Shown here in pieces: positions 1 through 8,020 of a stretch of DNA of 22,219 nt. Both the position numbers and the translations under genes were made by a program. The stretch lies in assembly GCA_002440945.1 (NCBI GenBank), contig DJWG01000065.1, positions 1,038 through 23,256 on the forward strand, in the 5' to 3' direction. Position 1 is the first letter of the stretch. The number at the start of each line of letters is the position of its first letter. The notes under the pieces are model-generated. The model did not search any database. It had not been told where the DNA came from and was given only the letters and a program-made list of their open reading frames with translations. This DNA comes from Rhodobacteraceae bacterium UBA6236. Lineage in GTDB: Bacteria; Pseudomonadota; Alphaproteobacteria; Rhodobacterales; Rhodobacteraceae.

Positions 1-693
1 GCGCATCTGGCGCCCTATCTGCCGGGCCATCCCATGACCGGCGGACTTGAAGGGCCGGTCAGCTCCGCGCCGTTCGGCAGCGCCTCGATCCTGCTTATCA
101 GCTGGGCCTATTGCCTGATGATGGGCGGCGAGGGGCTGACGCAGGCGACGAAGGTGGCGATCCTTAATGCCAACTACATCGCGGCGCGATTGAAGGCGGC
201 CTATCCGATCCTGTTCATGGGCAACCGGGGCCGGGTGGCGCATGAATGCATCCTGGACACGCGGCCCTTCGCGGAAGCCGGCGTGACGGTGGATGACATC
301 GCCAAGCGGCTGATCGACAACGGTTTCCACGCCCCCACGATGAGCTGGCCCGTCGCCGGCACGCTGATGGTGGAGCCGACGGAATCCGAGACCAAGGCCG
401 AAATCGACCGCTTCATCACCGCGATGATGGCGATCCGGGCCGAGATCAAGGATGTCGAGAGCGGCACGATCAGCGCCGAAGACAGCCCGCTGCGCCATGC
501 GCCCCACACGGTCGAGGATCTGGTTGCCGACTGGACCCGCGCCTATTCGCGCGAACAGGGCTGCTTCCCGCCCGGCGCGTTCCGGGTCGACAAGTACTGG
601 CCGCCGGTCGGTCGGGTGGACAACGTCTATGGCGATCGCCACCTGATCTGCACCTGCCCGCCGATCGAGGCCTACATGGACGCTGCCGAGTAA
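1..693 (+). CDS. gcvP: Glycine dehydrogenase (decarboxylating), C-terminal part
   Basis: This is the P-protein of the glycine cleavage system, a cytoplasmic PLP enzyme that decarboxylates glycine and passes the aminomethyl group to the lipoyl H-protein. The reading frame is open from base 1, so the gene begins outside the window; about 230 C-terminal residues are seen of a family usually near 950. Recognisable conserved stretches are [34 protein letters not shown] and the C-terminal [18 protein letters not shown], all typical of GcvP C-termini. It ends at TAA and is followed within 3 nt by a strong intrinsic terminator, so it is probably the last gene of a gcv operon (inferred; gcvT and gcvH are not in view). 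Nothing suggests damage. It is part of the host chromosome left of the transposon. Confidence 0.96.
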   Translation, partial: AHLAPYLPGHPMTGGLEGPVSSAPFGSASILLISWAYCLMMGGEGLTQATKVAILNANYIAARLKAAYPILFMGNRGRVAHECILDTRPFAEAGVTVDDIAKRLIDNGFHAPTMSWPVAGTLMVEPTESETKAEIDRFITAMMAIRAEIKDVESGTISAEDSPLRHAPHTVEDLVADWTRAYSREQGCFPPGAFRVDKYWPPVGRVDNVYGDRHLICTCPPIEAYMDAAE

Positions 694-695
694 CG

Positions 696-727
696 AAAGG
701 CGGGGCTGTGATGGCCCCGCCTTTTTC
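696..727 (+). terminator. Intrinsic terminator after gcvP
   Basis: An 11-bp perfect stem, AAAGGCGGGGC (696-706) pairing with GCCCCGCCTTT (714-724), has a 7-nt loop and runs into TTTTT at 722-726. It begins 3 nt after the gcvP stop codon and should separate gcvP from azlC. Confidence 0.9.
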
Positions 728-796
728 CTGTTGGCGGCCTGTGTGTGGCGCGGGGCCTTGCACCGGGGGCGCCCGGCGTGGCAAAGCGACAGCACC

Positions 797-1534
797 ATGA
801 CCCAGACACACCGCTCGCCCTTTCTGCGCGGCCTGGCCGCATCGCTGCCCATTGCCTTGGGCTATGCGCCGATTGCCTTTTCCTTTGGCATCGCGGCCAC
901 GCATATCGGCCTCAGCCTTGCCCAGACGGCCGGGCTGTCGCTGATCGTCTATTCGGGCGCGGCGCAGTTCATGGCGCTGGCGATCATCGCCGCTGGCGCG
1001 TCATTGCCGGTGGCGGTGCTGACGCTGGTGCTGATCAACTTGCGCCACCTGATCTATGGCCCGACGCTGATGCGTGCTGCCCGACCCAAGGCGCCGCTGA
1101 AAATGGCGTGGCTCTGGTCCTTCAGTCTGACGGATGAGGTCTTTGCCGCCGCGCTTGCTGCCTTCAGTCGTGGGGGCGTGCGGTTTTCGGAAAGCTACAT
1201 GCTCGGGCTTGGCGTCGGTGCCTATTCGTCCTGGGTCGGCGGGACGGTGCTGGGCGGCCTTGCCGGGGCAGGGGCGCTCGATGACTTTCCGGCGCTGGCG
1301 GCGGGGCTTGGCTTCATGCTGACGGCGCTGTTCCTGGCGCTTCTGCTGGCGATCCTGTCGCCACGCCAGATCCCGGTAATCGCGGTGGCGGGCGTGGTGA
1401 CGGTGGTTCTGATGCTGACCGCCACGACCGCCGTTGGCATCGTCGGCGGGATGATTGCCGGGGCGCTGATGGGGGTGCTCTTGCCCGGTGAAGCGGTCAG
1501 GCCAAGAGATGCGGAGGGTGCCGATGCGGTCTGA
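797..1534 (+). CDS. azlC: AzlC family branched-chain amino-acid exporter, large subunit
   Basis: This is an inner-membrane protein of the AzlC/YgaZ/BrnF family, which together with a small AzlD partner exports branched-chain amino acids. The 245-residue length fits the family. The N-terminal region has the typical LAASLPIALGYAPIAFSFG stretch, followed by a segment rich in small residues (YSGAAQFMALAIIAAGAS), the NLRHLIYG motif and several further hydrophobic segments reaching the C-terminus. I chose ATG 797 because the frame opens earlier only through a TTG and the residues it would add are unlike the family. The stop lies inside the start of azlD, so the two are translated from one message. 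Substrate specificity is inferred from the family. Confidence 0.88.
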   Translation: MTQTHRSPFLRGLAASLPIALGYAPIAFSFGIAATHIGLSLAQTAGLSLIVYSGAAQFMALAIIAAGASLPVAVLTLVLINLRHLIYGPTLMRAARPKAPLKMAWLWSFSLTDEVFAAALAAFSRGGVRFSESYMLGLGVGAYSSWVGGTVLGGLAGAGALDDFPALAAGLGFMLTALFLALLLAILSPRQIPVIAVAGVVTVVLMLTATTAVGIVGGMIAGALMGVLLPGEAVRPRDAEGADAV

Positions 1535-1877
1535 TCATGTCCTGTGGCTGACGCTGGCCGTGGGGGCCGTCACCTGGGCCTTCCGCTACCTGCCCCTGCG
1601 CGTGAACCTGAAGCGGATGCGGACGGATGGGGCGCTGGCGCGGTTCCTGGCCGCCACCGGCCCTGCCGCCATCGCCACGCTTTTCGTCGCGGCGATCCTG
1701 TCGGATGTGCAGGGCGGCGTCACGCCGCATACCTCGCTGGCGGGCCTGAGCCTTCCGCTGCCGCTGATCGCCGGGGCGCTGGCCACCGCGGGGCTTTGGT
1801 TCGTGCGCCATTCGGTCGTGATGGCAACGCTTGGTGGCGCGCTGGCTTACGGCCTGGTCTTCGCGCTGGTCGCGTGA
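1524..1877 (+). CDS. azlD: AzlD family transporter, small subunit
   Basis: This is the small partner (117 residues, family usually 100-110) of the AzlCD branched-chain amino-acid exporter. Four hydrophobic segments can be followed: an N-terminal one ending in the family-typical WAFRYLPLR motif, one around ATGPAAIATLFVAAILS, one around LPLPLIAGALATAGLWF and a C-terminal one. ATG 1524 is preferred over the upstream in-frame ATG 1509 because a GGAGGG Shine-Dalgarno at 1513-1518 sits 5 nt before it, and because it overlaps the azlC stop by 11 nt, as is usual for this coupled pair. Confidence 0.85.
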   Translation: MRSDHVLWLTLAVGAVTWAFRYLPLRVNLKRMRTDGALARFLAATGPAAIATLFVAAILSDVQGGVTPHTSLAGLSLPLPLIAGALATAGLWFVRHSVVMATLGGALAYGLVFALVA

Positions 1878-1938
1878 CCCTTGCAGCGAGGTTGGGCGCA
1901 CCTACATTCAGCAACGTGAATGTGAAGGGATCGCCCAA

Positions 1939-2394
1939 ATGACAAACGCGCATCGTCTGGCCTGCCTTGCCTGCGGGCAATTGAACCGGGTCGCGGCCGA
2001 CCGCCCCGCAGCGGCGGCGAAATGCGGCACCTGCGGCGCGGCGCTGATTTCGCCCAAGGTCGCGACGCTGGACCCGGCTATCCACGACAAGGCCAGCCGC
2101 AATGACGAGCTGCCGCTGATCGTCGATTACTGGGCGCCCTGGTGCGGCCCCTGCCGGATGATGGCACCGGAATTCGCCAAGGCCGCCCAGCAGATGGCAG
2201 GCAAGGCGCGCTTTGCCAAGATCAACACGGAAGACCACCCGGAAATCTCGAACCGGCTAGGCATCCGGGGTATTCCGCTGCTGATCCTCTGGCAGAACGG
2301 GCGCGAGGTGGCACGCCTGCCGGGGGCGCGACCCGCCGACCATATTGCCGATTTCGTGGCCTCAAGCGCCCGCCAGCCCGCCGCGCGCGGGTGA
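1939..2394 (+). CDS. trxC: Thioredoxin 2 (zinc-finger thioredoxin, TrxC-like)
   Basis: This is a cytoplasmic dithiol-disulfide oxidoreductase of 151 residues. It has an N-terminal zinc-binding module (C9xxC12 and C29xxC32) followed by a thioredoxin fold with the WCGPC active site at 68-72 and the cis-proline loop GIRGIPLL around 111-118. This two-part layout is that of E. coli TrxC (thioredoxin 2), which is linked to oxidative stress. ATG 1939 is chosen because it has a good Shine-Dalgarno (GAAGGGA, 1924-1930) and leads straight into the zinc finger; the frame stays open further upstream but that extension overlaps azlD and has no homologous look. It belongs to the chromosome flank. Confidence 0.92.
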   Translation: MTNAHRLACLACGQLNRVAADRPAAAAKCGTCGAALISPKVATLDPAIHDKASRNDELPLIVDYWAPWCGPCRMMAPEFAKAAQQMAGKARFAKINTEDHPEISNRLGIRGIPLLILWQNGREVARLPGARPADHIADFVASSARQPAARG

Positions 2395-2405
2395 AGCGGA
2401 TCGCA

Positions 2406-2456
2406 CCGCCGGGCGCTTTCTGGATTGCAACGATTTTCTTGCAACAGGCCCGGCGG
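2406..2456 (+). terminator. Inverted repeat after trxC, possible terminator
   Basis: CCGCCGGGC (2406-2414) pairs perfectly with GCCCGGCGG (2448-2456). Inside the loop a second stem forms from TTGCAA at 2425-2430 and 2439-2444. There is no T-run after the outer stem, so termination is uncertain. It lies between the trxC stop and the tRNA promoter. Confidence 0.4.
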
Positions 2457-2461
2457 GCGGC

Positions 2462-2490
2462 TTGACAATGCCACCGCCTTCAGCCAAATC
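2462..2490 (+). promoter_or_regulatory. Likely sigma-70 promoter of the tRNA-Ala gene
   Basis: A perfect -35 box TTGACA (2462-2467) is followed after 17 nt by CAAATC (2485-2490), a weak -10, and the tRNA begins at 2503. Spacing and position fit a tRNA promoter; the -10 assignment is tentative. Confidence 0.45.
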
Positions 2491-2502
2491 CACCCTCGGT
2501 GA

Positions 2503-2578
<76 letters not shown>

Positions 2579-2583
2579 GATCC

Positions 2584-2588
2584 CCCCC
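2584..2588 (+). repeat. Target-site duplication CCCCC, left copy
   Basis: These are the five bases directly before the left terminal repeat, within a run of seven C (2582-2588). The same CCCCC follows the right terminus in direct, not inverted, orientation, as expected for the 5-bp duplication made by Tn7-family transposases. Low sequence complexity limits certainty. Confidence 0.65.
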
Positions 2589-2615
2589 TGGCAAGTGCCA
2601 GATAGATCTTCCATT
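2589..2615 (+). repeat. Left terminal inverted repeat of the Tn7-like element
   Basis: The repeat starts TGGCAAGTGCCAG at 2589 and contains AGATCTTCCATT at 2604-2615. Against the inverted right end it differs only at positions 3, 4, 13, 14 and 20 of 27. Confidence 0.85.
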
Positions 2616-2628
2616 AATGACAGGGGTT

Positions 2629-2638
2629 TGTCCATTTT
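2629..2638 (+). repeat. Internal left-end repeat, likely second TnsB-binding site
   Basis: TGTCCATTTT lies about 25 nt inside the first TTCCATT motif and resembles TGTCCATTTCC in the right end. It also forms one arm of a local inverted repeat (TTGTCCA with TGGACAA). A role as a transposase site is inferred from its place and similarity. Confidence 0.5.
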
Positions 2639-2645
2639 ATTGGAC

Positions 2646-3064
2646 AATCTACGTCGCTGAAGAGATCAGAAGCGAGTAGGGACTGCTCTGCTGGCTTTTG
2701 TCGTCTCAGGCACTACGGCGTAAGAACTCAGGCATCGCCGCCCCCGCCTCTGTTGATTTCCGTAAACTTCAGACATTTCGTTGCCGATTCCGGGATGCCC
2801 AAAAATCGCTACTCGCCGTTCAAATGTCAGAACGCTGGGCCGCCGCACTGGCGGCGATGGGAAACTTAATAAGCGCTGTTGGCCAAAAGTGGCGCCTCGA
2901 TCAGTCGCTAGGAGCACCGTCTGGATTTTGCAGATGGTGCACGCATGACTGCATGGCCAGCCAAAGGTCATAATTTTCCTGCATAGCTACCCACGCACGT
3001 GCCGTGCTTACTGGGAGTGTCCTAGTATGCCGAAACCAGCCGTCCACCGAACCGCGCCTCCTCG
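2646..3064. other. Left-end stretch without a convincing gene
   Basis: About 420 nt lie between the left-end repeats and the first cargo gene. The frames that are open here (for example 2698-2973 plus and 2666-2971 minus) overlap each other, have no ribosome-binding site I trust and encode no recognisable motif. I see no RNA gene or terminator. Confidence 0.5.
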
Positions 3065-3952
3065 TTATCCCTCCATCGGCCAGTTACTATAGAAGCCGTC
3101 CTGCGAGGCTTGGAATTCTACTTGGAATGGCTTGGTGCTCTCCGACATAGCCTGAAAGGCAGCCGAGAGTGGTTCCGGCATTTTGTTGCCACCTACCCAT
3201 GACCGTTCACTCAGGAAAAGGCTGAAAGACGTGATTGAAATCATGTCGCTCAGCATCCGGCAAAGATGCCCCACCTCCAGTTGAAGAAGGTCGCTTCCCC
3301 GGGTTGCGCGATCTTCCAAGAGGTCCAGCGCTCTCGAGTTGGCATGAGCAAAGTGGCTAGACATGCCATAGATGTGCGCAAGCGCGTCAATACCAACCAG
3401 GGGAGCGTTGCCCAGCCGGCCGCCTTTCAGCGCCCCGAGGATTTCCGAGAAAGACCATCGTTGCTCGAGTTGTTTTCGAAAGCGCCTATCCCCGAGCGGG
3501 TCGGTCCTATACACGCGCCCGTCGCGAAGCGCGGCCATTACGCGAGAGCCGCCGTGGCTACCAAAGCGTTTGAGGAGGCGCTCCGACGCCTCGGCCTTTA
3601 GGGCACCCTGCCTGTCGTAGACGGCGCCGAGCAACTCCCAATACTCGTGGAGCAATTCGTCGCGTTGCTCTTCAGAGGCGGTTGCCAGGAAAGCCACCTT
3701 CGCGAAGGTCTCGTAGACGACCCTGATTATAACCTCCGCGTCCCAGACGAGCCCGTTCACGATAAGGCAATATGCTGCTTGGGCCCGGTCTTGCTGATAG
3801 TGATTGAGCACCCGCAGAGTCTCGGAGTGCAGGTTTTTTTGGGGATGCTGTGCAAAGGCTTGACGATGGTAGTCCCTGATCGCCCTCATGCATTCGACGA
3901 ACTGCACAAATAACGGCTCACTCGTGGCAAGCGCAGTCTCTGAAATCCGCAT
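3065..3952 (-). CDS. DUF5677-like protein of unknown function
   Basis: This 295-residue protein is mostly helical by composition, with no signal peptide or membrane segment. The central part, with conserved-looking AAYCLIVNGLVWDAEVIIR (about 59-77), the following YETFAKVAFLA and HEYWELL, resembles the DUF5677 family, in which an Arg/Glu-rich helical bundle surrounds a similar motif; a second feature is SSHFAHANSRAL (about 200-211). The family has no established reaction. It lies downstream of the restriction-like operon on the same strand but 187 nt away, so it may be a separate cargo gene or a loosely attached partner. ATG 3952 opens the frame and no better start is seen. The family assignment rests on memory of motifs and is tentative. 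Confidence 0.5.
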   Translation of the reverse strand: MRISETALATSEPLFVQFVECMRAIRDYHRQAFAQHPQKNLHSETLRVLNHYQQDRAQAAYCLIVNGLVWDAEVIIRVVYETFAKVAFLATASEEQRDELLHEYWELLGAVYDRQGALKAEASERLLKRFGSHGGSRVMAALRDGRVYRTDPLGDRRFRKQLEQRWSFSEILGALKGGRLGNAPLVGIDALAHIYGMSSHFAHANSRALDLLEDRATRGSDLLQLEVGHLCRMLSDMISITSFSLFLSERSWVGGNKMPEPLSAAFQAMSESTKPFQVEFQASQDGFYSNWPMEG

Positions 3953-4139
3953 TATATTCTGCCTTGCTTAGTGAGGGTGCTCCATTTCTTGTAGCACATA
4001 GATTCTCGTCGCAATTTGAAATTCCAGCGGATGTAGCCCATATCTAAATTTTGGGACACAGGCATGGATAGGGCTGCGATATTGAAGGCCCGGGTCAGCG
4101 ATCACCCAAGGGGCCGTTTCGCTCGGAAATCTACAGTCC

Positions 4140-5201
4140 CTAACTATACAGGCTCAGGATCGCCTCCGCGACGCGCCGGGCACCTACTATGGGGTTGTCC
4201 AAGTTGATCGTCGCGGGAAGCTCCACGCGAAAGTTGACTGACTGGGCATCCACATGCTGATGGGTGATGAGGTCATCGCTCCGCAGGACCTCGACGGCCG
4301 GGTCTGCCATGTCGTACCCACGAACGAACGTCACGCCAAATGTAGTCGTGAACGGTGCCTCGTTGACCATCGTGGCATGCTCGTATCCGATGCCCGACTC
4401 TGTGCCGTACACGGACACGCGCGTGAGGAACTCGTCGACCAAGCCGGTAGCCCCTGTGGCGTTGAGTCGCTCAAGAATTCTCTCCACCAAGGAAGGGATC
4501 GACAAGGCAGGCGCATTGAGATCTGATTGGCACAGACCGATGCTTACGAGGAGCAGGCGCGTTTCCCCTGTGGTGTCATTACTGGCAGAGATAGGCTCGA
4601 TTTGGTGGACGCCATGGATGGCGTGACTTGAGGTGCTGCGGGTAGTGGTTTTTATCTCTACGCCGGTGCCTTCCCATGTGAAGTCCCTTGCCGAGCGGCG
4701 CCAGCCATCCCAAGCTTGAACGATTGGACCGACTTGGGGATCGGCCGCGCGGCGGCAGAGAGCGTCGAGTATGAGCAGTTCCCCGACGAGTCCGAGGATA
4801 GCGTTCTCGGAGATCTCCATACGCTTAATGGCGAGTTCGATCAGCGGCTCGGTGACGGCAAAGGCACGCTCCAAATTAGAATCAGCTTTCTCGCGCAGCA
4901 GTTCAGCGGCAATAAATGCACCGACCTGGTCGAAATGCCCGAGCGCGGGCAAGCAAATGCGGTTTGCGTTCAGCGGAGGCAGGGCGTCACGGTGCCAGGA
5001 GTGGTAGCGCATCGCAGTCTTCACTGTGCCGGTCCGGGGCCTTAACTCGTCGCCTGCAAGAAACAGTTCCAAATGACCACCACTATTCCGAGCGATCCCG
5101 ACCACCTTCGCATCTGTCAACCAAGTAATGGCTCGGTCATCTCCAATTGTGCCCGTTGGAACGACGTTGATCTGGTTTAAAACGTCTTCGTAGCTGATCA
5201 T
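4140..5201 (-). CDS. DUF4420 PD-(D/E)XK nuclease-family protein
   Basis: At 353 residues this matches the DUF4420 (PF14390) family of predicted restriction nucleases. The core is visible: a helix with GLVGELLILD (137-146, Glu141), then SARDFTWEGTG (170-180, Asp173) and VEIKTTTRS (181-189) carrying the E-x-K pair Glu182/Lys184. Together these form a PD-(D/E)XK-type active site. The family is known from operons with Z1-domain ATPases and Dcm methylases, where it is the predicted DNA-cutting subunit. The start ATG (5201-5199) overlaps the stop of the Z1 gene as ATGA, with AAGGA just upstream. It is the last of four tightly coupled genes. All predicted catalytic residues are present, so it looks active; the cleavage target is unknown. 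Confidence 0.82.
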   Translation of the reverse strand: MISYEDVLNQINVVPTGTIGDDRAITWLTDAKVVGIARNSGGHLELFLAGDELRPRTGTVKTAMRYHSWHRDALPPLNANRICLPALGHFDQVGAFIAAELLREKADSNLERAFAVTEPLIELAIKRMEISENAILGLVGELLILDALCRRAADPQVGPIVQAWDGWRRSARDFTWEGTGVEIKTTTRSTSSHAIHGVHQIEPISASNDTTGETRLLLVSIGLCQSDLNAPALSIPSLVERILERLNATGATGLVDEFLTRVSVYGTESGIGYEHATMVNEAPFTTTFGVTFVRGYDMADPAVEVLRSDDLITHQHVDAQSVNFRVELPATINLDNPIVGARRVAEAILSLYS

Positions 5202-8020
5202 GGGAGTTCCTTCTTAACGATGGTCGCCCCAGCACGGGTGGCTGAAAACTGCTCCGGACCTCCCGCAGGGAGACAGACTCCCACCGCGACCGCGGGGTTC
5301 ACGTCGTCCGAATTTTGATTAACGTAGAATAGGATTTGACCGTCGGAGCCGCCGGGTCGCCACCCCGTGGTGTTGCTCGACGGCACGTCCGCGTAACGGT
5401 GGTAGTAGTCGAAATAGACGTCGCCGCGATACTGGCTCGGGCCGGCGTTGGGGTCACTCGCCCCCCAAGTGGTCTTGAGTTCGCCTCCGGCCACCCTCTT
5501 TGTGGTGGCGCGTATGTCAAATGGAAGCAGTGCCAGCGGACCTTTAGATACGATGGCACCATCTCCGTAACGAATGCCGATCCAGAACCGTGGTCGCTCA
5601 GCGTTCTTGCGCCTAAGGTCGGCGTAGGACCATAGATCGCCGGGTTGGCCGGTGACAAATAGGCCCGTGATCGACCGAGTGAGGCTGGCCGACCAAAGTC
5701 GAAGGTAGGCGGCGATGGCATAGGGACAGGCTCGCCTCGGCTGGTCTCCCTGACCATCTCTCACCGGCGGGCGATAGAAAGGTGTATCCGCCAGCGGGGC
5801 AACTGCGTTTGCTCGGGCTTCGATACCGCTCCAGAAGTCCGCGTGAAACCCCTCGCTCCCGGGGCGGTAATCAGCATAAGTGAGGCTATCCAAGAGTTCG
5901 GCGGCCTTGGTCAGTTCTAGTGGAACATCTAGGATCCGGCCCCGCAGCACATTGGCGACAGTGAGGTCGCTGGATGGCCGATCGAAGAGCCCAGCGACGA
6001 TGTCTGCATTGGGATCCTCCCGCCGGCTGTCATTGATGACTGTAACAAATGGGCGCGCCCCTGGTGATAGTGGAAGGTTGCCCACGCCTGCGATCTTGCC
6101 GGTGGCCTCGAAATTGAGCCCCTGCAAAACTGTAGGTTTGGGGGCGTCGCTCATCATGCGCTCGGTGATGGCAGTTCGAACCGCTTCGTCGACATCGTGA
6201 TATGCACGGAAGAGGGAGAGTTGGTCTCTTGAGGCGAAGACGCGGCACAGTTCAATATATGATCCGCGGTAGCCGAACCAGCGCTGCATCTGCATCTGGG
6301 TGTCGGCCAGCGGGTTAGCTGATGAGCGCTGAAATAATGCCGTGGTCATCCCTTCCAGAGTCAGCCCCCTGGCCATGACATTCCCTGAGACGAAGATCGT
6401 GCAGAGGTCGCGGGCTGGTCTCCATTTACTGGTGTCAGTATTCAGGCTTGGTGCGTAGGCAGGGCGATCATCAGCGTTAGGATCGCTGTTGACCACGGCG
6501 ATCCTAGTTCCAGGGATCAACTCGCTAATGAGTAGGCTTTTGACGGTCTGCCAGTCCGGGAAGCTCGCCGGTATCAGGACGTCGAACTCATCCTCGATTG
6601 CTCTGGCGGAGGTACGATACTTTTCGAGCCATTGCGCCCATGGGACAGGGTCCGCCAGAAGTTGATCCACCAAGGTGTGGGGAAGCCTTGCATCTCCCGT
6701 ATCGAGCATATTTCGCGCCGTCGCTCGATCCTGAATTCCCGCCCAGATCAGGACGTCCTCAGCACCCCGGAAGTGGTGCTGGATTGCCGCAGAAGGATGA
6801 TACAGCATCGAGTGCGGCGGGGCCGCGTTGGCAAGGGCCTGTTCCTCGGTGTCGAACTGCTTTGCGAGCGCGGACGCTGGGCCGAGCCTGCCAGAGCGGT
6901 ATAGGCGGATGGCGCCCGCTACCAGAAATGCTCGGACGGCGTCAGCGAGGTCCTGCTGCTCGGAATTGGTGGTAGGCACGCACAGTCTGGCTGCCTCCGC
7001 ACGGCGGTAGAATACCTCACCGCCGGTGTAGAAAGAACGAATACCAGCCGCCTCGGGGTAGGTCGATGAGCGTGGGGCATGGAGATTGCTAGGGTCAACT
7101 GTATCTACTGGGTGGCCGACGTCGAGTGGCGTGCGAAGAGAGATCAGGAAGTCTCGTGGCGCCAAGGGGTTGTGATCCTCCTGAAGGAGGTTGGCCTGGG
7201 GAGTCGCCGTGTAGGCGATATAGGTTGAGAACAGGTTATTAGGCGAACCCTGGGGAGGATCCCAGAGGTTGGCTATCGAACGCGGGATCTGCTTCAGTCT
7301 GCCGTAAATGGGGTCCTGCGAGGACTCAACAATGGCATCGAGAATAGAGCCATCGTCCGCTTCATCGTCCAGCACGAGCATCTGGACGGTGCGATCTAGC
7401 TCCTCAATAGCGTTAAATACGTTGCCGCGTAGGCTTGCTGCCAAGGCGTGCAGATGGTCAGTCTGCTTCATCGCCACGATGATTAACGGCCTGCGTTCCC
7501 TCAGTCGTTGTCGAACCTGCGCGGGTGGCAAGCGGTAGGTGGTTGCCAGTGGGTAGGTCTGCTCTGACATAGCGATGCTAGGCGCGGGACACAGTAGGCG
7601 GCGCTTAATCTTCTGTGCGCTTTCCTCGCCCGAATCCAACTGCTGCACCAGCCTCTCATAGGTCTGGCGCCACAAGGAGAGACGGGTCCCCGCGAGAACG
7701 ACAATGATGTCAAGGCCGTTGTCGATGGCCAAGGCTGAGACACCTAGCATAGAAGCGGTCTTACCAGACTGAACCGAGCCCATGACGAGTCCCGTGCGTG
7801 ATCGGCGTGATGACCAATCTTCGGGTTTCGCGGTATCGGCTGCCAAGATTCCGCGCTGGAGAATATAGCGAGAGTCTGCCTCAATTGAGGCACGCGCTGT
7901 GTCGGTCAAGCCGGCGAGCTGAGTCTTGTACCTAGTCCACCACGAGTCCGCCTCCTGGGGAGCGGGTGGATTGAAGTAGACCTGCTCGACGAGTGGGGAA
8001 TGTCCTGGCAACGCTCTCAA
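5198..8020 (-). CDS. Z1-domain superfamily II helicase-like ATPase
   Basis: This 940-residue protein has an N-terminal P-loop GSVQSGKT (81-88), a Walker B DDEAD (218-222) and motif III-like YTATP (270-274). The diagnostic Z1 signature follows: RGLTLEG (551-557), then DTQMQMQRWFGYR (573-585). Z1 proteins are predicted ATP-dependent motors in MutL/MORC-associated restriction systems, so this is likely the DNA-translocating or remodelling subunit that works with the adjacent nuclease. The start is a TTG whose codon overlaps the DUF262 stop as TTGA, with GGAAGAG right upstream. The next in-frame ATG would remove the N-terminal 79 residues and fall at the P-loop. TTG plus the 4-nt overlap suggests reduced, coupled translation. 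Confidence 0.9.
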   Translation of the reverse strand: MRALPGHSPLVEQVYFNPPAPQEADSWWTRYKTQLAGLTDTARASIEADSRYILQRGILAADTAKPEDWSSRRSRTGLVMGSVQSGKTASMLGVSALAIDNGLDIIVVLAGTRLSLWRQTYERLVQQLDSGEESAQKIKRRLLCPAPSIAMSEQTYPLATTYRLPPAQVRQRLRERRPLIIVAMKQTDHLHALAASLRGNVFNAIEELDRTVQMLVLDDEADDGSILDAIVESSQDPIYGRLKQIPRSIANLWDPPQGSPNNLFSTYIAYTATPQANLLQEDHNPLAPRDFLISLRTPLDVGHPVDTVDPSNLHAPRSSTYPEAAGIRSFYTGGEVFYRRAEAARLCVPTTNSEQQDLADAVRAFLVAGAIRLYRSGRLGPASALAKQFDTEEQALANAAPPHSMLYHPSAAIQHHFRGAEDVLIWAGIQDRATARNMLDTGDARLPHTLVDQLLADPVPWAQWLEKYRTSARAIEDEFDVLIPASFPDWQTVKSLLISELIPGTRIAVVNSDPNADDRPAYAPSLNTDTSKWRPARDLCTIFVSGNVMARGLTLEGMTTALFQRSSANPLADTQMQMQRWFGYRGSYIELCRVFASRDQLSLFRAYHDVDEAVRTAITERMMSDAPKPTVLQGLNFEATGKIAGVGNLPLSPGARPFVTVINDSRREDPNADIVAGLFDRPSSDLTVANVLRGRILDVPLELTKAAELLDSLTYADYRPGSEGFHADFWSGIEARANAVAPLADTPFYRPPVRDGQGDQPRRACPYAIAAYLRLWSASLTRSITGLFVTGQPGDLWSYADLRRKNAERPRFWIGIRYGDGAIVSKGPLALLPFDIRATTKRVAGGELKTTWGASDPNAGPSQYRGDVYFDYYHRYADVPSSNTTGWRPGGSDGQILFYVNQNSDDVNPAVAVGVCLPAGGPEQFSATRAGATIVKKELP

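Noticed and set aside
2698..2973. Open frames on both strands near the left end of the element
   Set aside because: They overlap each other, lack a trusted ribosome-binding site and show no family motif; they look like chance frames.
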